From a virus: DNA of 26,455 nucleotides. Positions within the stretch are counted from its first letter, which is position 1, and every line of letters begins with the position of its first letter. Of this stretch, positions 11,733 to 18,700 are shown one piece after another. Location of the stretch: positions 1-26,455 of the IMG/VR virus record IMGVR_UViG_3300025168_000561; one strand, given 5' to 3'. The translations under genes were made by a program, and so were the position numbers. The notes below the pieces were generated by a model, which did not search any database, had not been told where the DNA came from, and worked only from the letters and a program-made list of their open reading frames with translations.

Positions 11733-12259
11733 CCGAGAGAATCCTTCACGCCCTCCCATCATGGGAGGGCTACAGCTACGGACACAAGGCGGATATGCCG
11801 TCTTGTGTTCGTGGCGTCTCATCTAAGCTTATCGACACAGGTACTAAGCAAATAGACTGTTCGACATTCACTTGGGCCATCTTATGTCAGCTATACCCGG
11901 ACGCGGACTGGACGTTTAGTCGGTATAAGAAGTGGCAAATGTGGGACCGCAAAGACCTATGGGGTCCGATCACCATGGCAAAAGAACTAGGCATCACGGC
12001 TAACGGTGACGGTGATGGTTGGTATCTATACCAAGTCTGGAAGGGCCAGTGGAAGCAAGGCCACTCCTTCCTAGCGTGCGAGGCAGGAGGCCGTCTGTTG
12101 GTCCTAGAAGCCACCAAGTCTACGCGGAACGGTATTGACCACAACGGTGTCGTGTGGCGCGGTGTAGGCCCCGGTGAGGCTTACATGCCACCGTTCCCGG
12201 AGTACGGGGAGCGAGACGCTACCCGAGGTTACGTCTACGCTAAGACTAAACTAGCTTAA
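11711..12259 (+). CDS. NlpC/P60-like cell-wall peptidase, endolysin candidate, 182 aa
   Basis: A catalytic-type motif QIDCSTFTWAIL places Cys50 at the start of a helix, and GHSFLAC places His118 on a following strand, with a third polar residue in LLVLEAT (Glu133). This Cys-His order and the D-C-S-x-F context match NlpC/P60 and related papain-like amidases that cut peptidoglycan stem peptides. There is no signal peptide, so export would need a holin. It overlaps the ATPase gene by 22 bases and is the last gene of the rightward operon. Its stop (12257-12259) overlaps the stop of the convergent gene. An intact 21-base palindrome lies at 11750-11770 within its first codons. A virion-associated or non-lytic amidase is the alternative. 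Confidence 0.7.
   Translation: MADNQTVTERILHALPSWEGYSYGHKADMPSCVRGVSSKLIDTGTKQIDCSTFTWAILCQLYPDADWTFSRYKKWQMWDRKDLWGPITMAKELGITANGDGDGWYLYQVWKGQWKQGHSFLACEAGGRLLVLEATKSTRNGIDHNGVVWRGVGPGEAYMPPFPEYGERDATRGYVYAKTKLA
11750..11770. repeat. Perfect 21-base palindrome inside the endolysin gene start
   Basis: GCCCTCCCAT, one central C, then ATGGGAGGGC: the two 10-base arms are perfect reverse complements. As RNA it would make a 9-bp GC-rich stem with a 3-base loop, 18 bases after the ATPase stop. No T-tract follows on either strand. It may be a translational pause, an mRNA-stabilising hairpin or a protein site. Confidence 0.7.
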
Positions 12260-12630
12260 GGTGAGTAGATCAACGTGAGTCCCACAGTGTTTGTGGGGGC
12301 AACTTGGGTCGCATCGTTCGCTTGAGTGCTAGTTGCAATGTACGTTAAGTTAGTCGTGAACGTGAGCGTCGTAGGGATGGTCATGTACTGCTTCGTACTG
12401 CCCGCAATCTTTATGATGAAGTAAGGTTCCGTGACCCCAAGACTTACAGATCCAGTTGCGAGCGCCCAGAACTTATAGTACGTCGCCGCGGTATTTGTCG
12501 TGTTATCGAATTCCATATGAGTCACGTCACTTGTCGCAGCAGCGGGCTGCACTTTAGTGTTGGTGACCGCTGTGTCCTTCCAGACCAGCGTGTTCATAGG
12601 GGATTGTATAGTATAGTTGGTTGTCGTCAT
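12256..12630 (-). CDS. Beta-rich virion protein, paralogue A, 124 aa
   Basis: The protein is Thr/Asn/Ala-rich and low in charge, with YYKFWALATGSVSLG, an EPYFIIKIAGSTKQYMTIP segment, then LTFTTNLTYIATSTQAN. The same order of strands (xxKFY..., xPxFxIxIxxGxxKxxxxP, xTFxxxLxYxxxxxxAN) is seen in the next gene upstream, so the two are tandem paralogues. I recognise this layout from small phage structural proteins that precede or follow tail and capsid genes; a head decoration or fibre-tip role is plausible. It is the last gene of the leftward late cluster, and its TAA shares bases with the stop of the convergent endolysin gene. Upstream of ATG 12630 there is only a weak AAGTGAG. Confidence 0.7.
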   Translation of the reverse strand: MTTTNYTIQSPMNTLVWKDTAVTNTKVQPAAATSDVTHMEFDNTTNTAATYYKFWALATGSVSLGVTEPYFIIKIAGSTKQYMTIPTTLTFTTNLTYIATSTQANDATQVAPTNTVGLTLIYSP

Positions 12631-12638
12631 GACTTAAC

Positions 12639-13037
12639 TCACTTGTAAACGAATACGATTTTAGAAACGCCAGCGTCGAGAGTACTGTCCCCTCGTGTAG
12701 TACCCTTACCGTTGGCAAAGTCAGACACTGCCCAACTTAGTCCTGCACTAAAAGTCACACCTTCAGGGAACAAGAACACTTCTTTAACTCCTGACTTAAT
12801 GCCGAAACCAAAGTCCGGGTGTGTGGTCCCATTGGTAGGAGCAGTCACAGTGTCGTACATTTTAAGGAACACGGCTTCGTTACTAGACTCTACGTTTTGG
12901 ACGTAAATAGCGTACAGTGTACCCGACGTACCAAAAATGTTTGTGTACACAACTGAAGTGTCAGTGCTAGTAACATCGACTTTCCAGAATCGAAAGTCGG
13001 CGTTGGCTAACTGATTAGTAGCGGTCAAGGTAGGCAT
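12639..13037 (-). CDS. Beta-rich virion protein, paralogue B, 132 aa
   Basis: This protein shows the clearer version of the family pattern: EAVFLKMYDTVTAPTNGTTH, PDFGFGIKSGVKEVFLFPEG, VTFSAGLSWAVSDFANG, and a final strand IVFVYK. The VFLKxYD...P..G...P.F...I..G.....F..G..F..GL..A pattern is common in small uncharacterised proteins of tailed-phage structural clusters. A jelly-roll or Ig-like beta sandwich is likely. It lies directly upstream of its diverged paralogue at 12256-12630. ATG at 13037 has only a weak TGGGAT element upstream. Fibre, decoration or tail-tip function is inferred from context. Confidence 0.75.
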   Translation of the reverse strand: MPTLTATNQLANADFRFWKVDVTSTDTSVVYTNIFGTSGTLYAIYVQNVESSNEAVFLKMYDTVTAPTNGTTHPDFGFGIKSGVKEVFLFPEGVTFSAGLSWAVSDFANGKGTTRGDSTLDAGVSKIVFVYK

Positions 13038-13040
13038 TGA

Positions 13041-13217
13041 TTATCCCATTACTTCGTCGAGGTACGCAGTGACCTCGGACAGCAAGAGTGCGATGATCTC
13101 GTCACGCTCATCGGGGCTGATCTTCTGATCGTCCGACAACGCAACTGTAATCTTACGTCCCACGCGAAGGATGCGAGCGACGAGCTTGAAGATGTTAAAC
13201 TTTTTGTTCTTGGCCAT
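13041..13217 (-). CDS. Small basic/acidic helical protein, 58 aa
   Basis: ATG at 13217 has CCGGAG seven bases upstream, so I reject the longer frame from 13379, whose extra residues are antisense-like and overlap the phosphoesterase. The protein opens with a very basic amphipathic segment (MAKNKKFNIFKLVARILRVG) and then has an acidic part (DDQKISPDERDEIIALLLSE) with two helices. The first helix could lie on a membrane. No family recognised. The start sits one base after the phosphoesterase stop region, which indicates co-expression with it. Confidence 0.65.
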   Translation of the reverse strand: MAKNKKFNIFKLVARILRVGRKITVALSDDQKISPDERDEIIALLLSEVTAYLDEVMG

Positions 13218-13218
13218 T

Positions 13219-14370
13219 TTAGTCTCCGGTAAACTGTCGCCAGCCGGTTTCGAAGGCGATGCGTTCGTAAGGGTCTTCGCCCTCAAAGATCTGGTTATTG
13301 TACGCAAGCCGCCCGTTAGTGATCGAAAGTACCTGCATGTGAACATCTTTAGTTCTCTCGTCAAGTATAGCAAGCCCAAGCCCTTGTTGCCAATCGGGAG
13401 CTAAAGAAACTCCCGGCGTAGGTCCCGGTACTCTAACTAAACAACCGGGACTCATTGCAGTTACACACTGTGGACCATCGGGACCATGGTACGTTTTCTG
13501 TACAAACTCTACCTTGTGGATGTGCCCGTAGACCTCGGACCAGCGGGCAGTTTTGGCGATTGCCGTAGCTGTTCCACCGGAGCCCCCGCGGACTTTGGTG
13601 CCGTGGTTAACGCGGATGGGCGAGTTGGAGTCAGGCCATAGCCACCAGTCAGTACCGTAAGGACCAATGTAATCTATGTCTAGTTTGTCTAGGTGTAGTA
13701 GATGATTGAGACTTAAGATCGGGTCATTCGACAGGGCAGGCGAAAGCCCGGTAGCTTCAGGCAATAGCTCTACTGCCGCCTTGCTTATCCGGGCCTCGTG
13801 GTTGCCAGCCATGTACACTATTTTACTAGCAGGAGATGCGTCTCGGATGTCAGCTAACCACCAGTGTAGCTCGTCAATCGCAGGCTGTGTGGTCTGTCTG
13901 TACTCCGGCTTCCGGGGAAACCGCGTACTCCAAGGGGCTAGGTCAAGCATATCTCCTAAGAGAACTATAACGTCGGGTCGAGCGTGACGTACAAACCGTA
14001 CCACCGCATCCATAGCCTTGCGATCGTGCATTGGATCTAGGTATGTGTACTTATTCTTCCACGCGTATCCCAACTGGGTGTCCGGGATAAAGCACGCGGT
14101 CTTAAGTCCGTCGGTTCGAGGTGGACGCTCGGTTCGTGGGATGCACTTAGGTGGGTACGCGGGCTGACGGTCGGGCTCGATCTTACGCTCTAGGTACGCC
14201 TTGACCTGATAAAGCGTGATAGTAGATTCGCCGCCTTTAACGCTTTGTTCCCAAGAGTTACATTTCCATGAAGAAACACGCCAACGTTTTTTATCGACGT
14301 TAGCGTGCCTCAGAAGTTGATTAAGCGTGCGTACACGGGTGCCTTGGGCACTTACCGTAATCTCCTCCAT
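13219..14370 (-). CDS. Calcineurin-like metallophosphoesterase, 383 aa
   Basis: All five metal-binding blocks are present in order: IPDTQLGY (D97, with Gln99 in place of the usual His of D-x-H), LLGDMLD at 138-143, AGNHEAR at 188-194, VNHG with His256, and YGHIH at 281-285. These coordinate two metals in phosphodiesterases and phosphatases, including nucleases of the Mre11/SbcD type. About 90 residues precede the catalytic domain, with a helix-turn-helix-like TLNQLLRHANVDKKRW portion that may bind DNA. The start at 14370 has AGGGAGA upstream. It lies among virion genes, which is odd for a replication nuclease; 2',3'-phosphate or cyclic-nucleotide hydrolysis is an alternative. The substrate cannot be read from the sequence. 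Confidence 0.88.
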   Translation of the reverse strand: MEEITVSAQGTRVRTLNQLLRHANVDKKRWRVSSWKCNSWEQSVKGGESTITLYQVKAYLERKIEPDRQPAYPPKCIPRTERPPRTDGLKTACFIPDTQLGYAWKNKYTYLDPMHDRKAMDAVVRFVRHARPDVIVLLGDMLDLAPWSTRFPRKPEYRQTTQPAIDELHWWLADIRDASPASKIVYMAGNHEARISKAAVELLPEATGLSPALSNDPILSLNHLLHLDKLDIDYIGPYGTDWWLWPDSNSPIRVNHGTKVRGGSGGTATAIAKTARWSEVYGHIHKVEFVQKTYHGPDGPQCVTAMSPGCLVRVPGPTPGVSLAPDWQQGLGLAILDERTKDVHMQVLSITNGRLAYNNQIFEGEDPYERIAFETGWRQFTGD

Positions 14371-14379
14371 ACAATCTCC

Positions 14380-14940
14380 CTAGAAACAGGGCTCGATCTC
14401 AAGCGTCATAGTAATCTTTTCTAGGCCTGTCCAGTCAAAACCGCCAGTCCAGAGAGTAACGAACAGGGTCGCATCATTTGAATCCGGACCCAGTACTCCG
14501 CCCGACAAATCGTAAGCTAGTTCGTCGGGTACGTTTTCTTTATTGCTATCTAACAGTTGAATTTGAGCACTGTATAGCTCAGGGGTAGTCGGACCCGTCG
14601 TGACTGCATGTACGTTGAGCGCACCTGAGGGTGCGTCCGAAATCTTAAACGTACTGACAAAAATAGCGTCGTCCGCTGTGATGGTACTAATTCCGTTATC
14701 CCCATCGGCAACGGCAGACACAGTACCTAGAGAGTTAAAGAAAATTGCGTTTACTCCCGTATTGCTTAGCGCAGTAAGATCCCTCAGTTTGAGTGATGCC
14801 GCGTGAACAATACCTCTATTGGGAATACCCTCAAATTTCCAAGTACTAGTCGTCTTGCCCGAAGCAGCACTCGGTAGATTACCTTCATTTATAGTTACCG
14901 TGTAGATATTTCTAGACGGTCTGACGCGTGCTACGCCCAT
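14380..14940 (-). CDS. Putative virion protein, 186 aa
   Basis: ATG at 14940 is preceded by CTAGGGAGG with a good spacer. The protein is low in Lys/Cys and rich in Thr, Ser, Gly and hydrophobic beta strands (NIYTVTINEGNLPSA, SLGTVSAVADGDNGISTI, ATLFVTLWTGGFDWTG), and ends with a strand KITMTLEIEP. This composition fits a beta-sandwich structural protein. No family recognised. It follows the decoration-like gene and is probably transcribed from the promoter at 15416-15444. It may be a head or tail accessory protein. Confidence 0.65.
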   Translation of the reverse strand: MGVARVRPSRNIYTVTINEGNLPSAASGKTTSTWKFEGIPNRGIVHAASLKLRDLTALSNTGVNAIFFNSLGTVSAVADGDNGISTITADDAIFVSTFKISDAPSGALNVHAVTTGPTTPELYSAQIQLLDSNKENVPDELAYDLSGGVLGPDSNDATLFVTLWTGGFDWTGLEKITMTLEIEPCF

Positions 14941-14950
14941 CTGAGCCTCC

Positions 14951-15376
14951 CTAGATTACTTGGATGCCCATCTCACCGGAGAACAACCATGTACCATCGG
15001 AAGCATCCAAGACATGCCCAACGACACGCGCTTTCGCGGGGTCCCCGGAAGTAGCGGTAAGTGTCCCGTCGTCGTTAATGTACAGAACTGCGCCATCAGC
15101 GAAGCCAGTGACTGCACCTGTACATTTCTTCCACGGCAAAGCTACACCGTAGCCGTTTGCGGGAAGGTCATGCTTCATAATCAGCAGCCGACCTTGAGCG
15201 TTGCCCACAGTACCAAGCGCAGCTTCGACCATCAAGAACGGACCTTGTGCGTCTTTTGCCATAACGATTGTATCGGCGGTGATGATTGAAGCGGTATTGT
15301 TGAGGACCTTGACGCCTTCTGCGTAGTTAAAGTCGCGTCCCGCTTTGATTAGTCTTTGCTTTAGATTACCTGCCAT
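14951..15376 (-). CDS. Capsid decoration / head-fibre-like protein (DUF2190-like), 141 aa
   Basis: The pattern KVLNNTASIITADTIVMAKD, then GRLLIMKHDLPANGYGVALPWKK, then FADGAVLYINDDGTLTATSG and a VVGHVLDASDG ending resembles DUF2190-type capsid cement proteins: strands around a G-x-V-L-Y-x-(N/D) turn and a final (I/V)G...A...G segment. Such small beta proteins coat the head in hundreds of copies. A near-consensus promoter (15416-15444) and a 5' stem-loop lie right upstream, fitting very high expression. ATG 15376 has CAGGAG ten bases upstream, a slightly long spacer. The family assignment is by pattern, not by a decisive motif. Confidence 0.65.
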   Translation of the reverse strand: MAGNLKQRLIKAGRDFNYAEGVKVLNNTASIITADTIVMAKDAQGPFLMVEAALGTVGNAQGRLLIMKHDLPANGYGVALPWKKCTGAVTGFADGAVLYINDDGTLTATSGDPAKARVVGHVLDASDGTWLFSGEMGIQVI

Positions 15377-15397
15377 GACCGAATGTCTCCTGTATAA

Positions 15398-15409
15398 ATC
15401 CTAAAGGAT
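15398..15409 (-). promoter_or_regulatory. 5'-terminal stem-loop of the decoration-gene mRNA
   Basis: ATCCT-TT-AGGAT on the - strand starts at the predicted transcription start, so the message would begin with a small hairpin just ahead of the AGGAG (15387-15391). Hairpins at the extreme 5' end of a message are known to slow RNA decay; here that role is inferred. Confidence 0.5.
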
Positions 15410-15415
15410 GTAAAG

Positions 15416-15444
15416 TTTATAAACTACCTAAGGTACGATGTCAA
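15416..15444 (-). promoter_or_regulatory. Near-consensus sigma70 promoter for the decoration-type gene
   Basis: On the - strand TTGACA (15444-15439), 17 bases, then TATAAA (15421-15416): eleven of twelve consensus positions at ideal spacing. The -10 box lies in a perfect 12-base palindrome AGTTTATAAACT (15414-15425) that may be an operator. The -35 and spacer lie in the last codons of the upstream holin-like gene. The transcript would start near 15409. Confidence 0.85.
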
Positions 15445-15730
15445 GGGAAGGACCCGCTAAAGCTGGATTCATTGCTGTAGACGCTAACATCATAGTGTCG
15501 TGTCCCAACAATCCTCCGATAAGAATAAGGCCGAGGACGATGGTTTGCGGGTTTTTAAACGCGGTACTCCAGTCGCCTTGGTTCTGTACTGAAAGTATTG
15601 TAAGTTGAGCTTCAATGCGATCTAAGGTTTTGACCGAATGTTTCTGTTCGTTTTGTACCATAGCAAGAGTCTCACGGATTCCGCCAACTTGGTCTTCTAA
15701 ATTGGTTACTCTTTGATCCAGACTGGACAT
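15428..15730 (-). CDS. XhlA-like coiled-coil plus membrane-segment protein, holin candidate, 100 aa
   Basis: Residues 1-50 form a heptad-like coiled-coil (LDQRVTNLEDQVGGIRETL, then VKTLDRIEAQLTIL), followed at about 63-76 by a hydrophobic stretch (IVLGLILIGGLLG) and a second weak one ending the protein. This is the plan of XhlA-type haemolysin/holin accessory proteins and small tail-associated membrane proteins. No endolysin sits next to it; the endolysin candidate is on the other strand at 11711. The ATG shares its A with the stop of the giant gene (TAATG), so translation is coupled. The promoter for the next gene lies in its last codons. Lysis is likely, a virion membrane role possible. Confidence 0.6.
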   Translation of the reverse strand: MSSLDQRVTNLEDQVGGIRETLAMVQNEQKHSVKTLDRIEAQLTILSVQNQGDWSTAFKNPQTIVLGLILIGGLLGHDTMMLASTAMNPALAGPSLDIVP

Positions 15731-18700
15731 TATCGCTTGCCTTTTCTTTTATTAGACTGCCTAAGTTGTTCGGCCTCTACGTTTATCGTACCAATTAGAG
15801 CATCGATCTCGGCGCTAGGCCACTTATCGTCGTCACGGTAGTTACTAATTAGTTCTAACAGTTCTTGGCCTTCGGGGGAAGACTTAAATTCATCTGTTAT
15901 GCGACCGTCTGTTGGGCCGTACCGTAAAGCAAAATACGCCTGACCCGTGTCGCTTAGTTGCCAGTCAACAAGCTTTTTGTAATTGGCCTTGTAGATCTTA
16001 AGCTGTGCGGCGTCTAAATTAGCTGCAATGTTAGTGGGGATGTTGTCACTATAATCGGTATCGAGACTTGCGATTGCTTTAGAACGATTAACTTGTTCTT
16101 GGTGTGCTTTCTGATTGCTAACCGTCAAAGATATATCACGTTCAGTGTAATACACTTGATCGGATGGATCCCAGTTCCGGCGAGGCATAAGGTCCATTAA
16201 TACTCGGACTGTCTGGAGCCGTGTTTCGAAGCCGGTAGGATCTTCGCTCGCGTACTGAAGGACTTCTTCCGGAGTCATACCCGCAAACACAAGCCCAGCG
16301 AGTTGCTCGTACATCCCAAACTGCCGAGTACCTAGTTGCCATAGCATGTCAAATACTGGATCAATCGGACCTACAAACCCAATACGTCTCTCACCTTTGG
16401 CCGCGATATTGCCCCGACCCATCGTCTGATCTTGTAGATAAACTACGCGCTCCATTGGGAACCCGAACGCAGTGAGGAACTCGTACATTGCAAGGTCACC
16501 TTTCTTGACCTTTCTTGATTCCGCCTGAGAGCCCCAGCTTCCGGGGGTAGTCAAGCCCGATTGCTTCGCAAGGGCCTGACCCGCGGACGCATACACCGGA
16601 GCCATCAGTTCTAACACTACGTCAGCCGCCAGTTCTTTAGCTTTCTTTGGATTCGTAGCAAGAGGTACCTTAGTACCGTCGGGAGCCAGCATCGTAGCAG
16701 TTGAAACTCCGACGGAGATCATAGCTGTAGCTAAATGGTAGAACATAAGGCCAGTCTGTACGTCCGAGAATGGCCTGAGAGTGTCTGCATACGCAGGTCG
16801 GAAGTAACCTTCTTTGCGTTGTAATTCGATTGCATGTTCGGGGTACACACCTGTGCCCACGATAGGCATATCTTGAATGTAGTTAGGCATATCGGTCCAC
16901 TTAGCCCATTCACGCTTAAGGTCTTCGCCCGTGGGTTGTTCCCCGTCCCACTCAGGGCTGATCGGGGGCGTGCCCGCGTGTAGTAGTAAGTGGCCCTTAT
17001 GTCGTTGAAGCTGAGTACTACCACGAGCGTACCGCTTGGCCCATTCACGTCCACCCACACGGCTGTGCTCGGTAAACATACGCAAGTAGTGTGCTACTGC
17101 GTTTTTTTGTAGGGTGTAGAACAAGATCCAAGACGCCAGATAATCTCTTTCCAACTTAGAGATAGAGGTTGTCCAATCGAACAGTGCGTTGTTCATCAGC
17201 CCGCGAGCCTCGTCAGGTGTCTTACCTCGCATCCGTTGTAGTAGGTAGAAAAAGGCACGTTGACGTGTCGTAGCTTCAGAGATCACGTCTTGGAACCACC
17301 GATACGCCACGAACAGCGGTACGCCTGCGGATGCGCCCGCCTTTCCAAACCAGATCACCCCGTCAGTCACGTTATAGCCACGCATACCTACCATACGTCG
17401 TACTGCGTCTTTGTTGGCGGCATCGGATAATGTGTTTACAAACTGATCTTCAACGCCCGCAGACCGCATTTCGACCAACGCCTCGCCAGCAGTCATCTTT
17501 AACTCAGGAATAAATGTGTCCCCACCTTCCATCAGTTTCAAAAACGCCGCGTTGGTGTTGGCGTCTAAAACGCCGGGAACTCCACCTGACGTACCGTTAG
17601 CTTTAAGGAACTCGGATGCTTTAGTCTGTACGTTGAAAGGTAGATAGCCCATGGCGGTGAAGGCGCTGAGGCCGATTGCGTCCTTGAGACCTAGAACGAT
17701 GTGTTTCTGACCCATATCGCCCCATAAAATAGACGCGACAAACGAAGGCCGACCACCGTACCCAAACAAAATCTGAGCAAACAGTGCTCTTTGCATCGTA
17801 AGTAGCTTATCGAGAACTGAACTCCCCATTCCGTTAGCCATGTACCGAAGCATTACAGATTTAGACCCCGTAGCTAAGTCAGCGGATACGAGTTGATCGA
17901 TCTCTTTACCCATCTTCTGATGTATTTCGGCAAGATCTGAGATTCCACTCGCAGGAAATTGCTGAAGTAAGTAGCCGTCTCCCGCTAGGCCTACGGTAAT
18001 TAACTTCTGGTACGCCGTAAACGCTTCCGCAGCTAAGTCTGTAAGCTTACGGACATTTCCTTTTACCGCCGCGTCCTTGCCTGCGTCAGATCGCCCAACA
18101 CTGTCAATGTACGCCATACCCAATGCTTCAGAGGCGACATACGCATCCAACAAAGAGAAGTTAGCATTGCGATGCGCTATCTCATCAAGCCCGAGGCCTT
18201 TGACGACAGTCCCAGTATTTGGATCCCAAACGTCGATTAGTACACGTTCGGTGTCGGTAGCCACCGCCAACTCCCGCACTCGCTCCGGGGTTAGTGGAAC
18301 ACCTTCACCTTCAACAACGTCTGTTTTAGGACGCTCTGTAGTGTACATTCTGACAATCTGAAAGGGCTGCTTGTTTAAGTGCTCAGCCCCTAGTTGCTCA
18401 ATAGTCATGTCCCGACGTATTGGTGGTGCATCACCTTCTTCCAAACGCTGAGTTACGGGAACAGTACCGAGGTCATCGCTCTTAAACGGACGAGCCCCAA
18501 CTTGCCTCTCGGGCTCAAAGAACGCTGGGGCAGTGCCTGCTATTTGCTCAGCTACGTCGCGCTTCTGAGGTGCTTTACCGGATACTGGACGTTCTTTATC
18601 TTGTACAATCCAGTCGGTCCACGCTTGTAGGTCCGTTCGTAACCAGACACGATCGTCTACTCGAAAGGTCCGATTGGCGGCTTGAGTACCTTCCATCTGC

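Noticed and set aside
408-12259. Alternative genetic code with TAG reassigned, prompted by many CTAG words
   Set aside because: TAG is used as an ordinary stop (for example at 1480, 5782, 7523 and 8023) and long genes have no internal TAG.
12278-12300. Terminator from the CCCACA/TGTGGG stem
   Set aside because: The stem is only six base pairs, inside the paralogue A gene, with no T-tract on either strand.
13218-13379. Longer version of the 58-aa protein from 13379
   Set aside because: The extension overlaps the phosphoesterase end in another frame, and CCGGAG marks ATG 13217.
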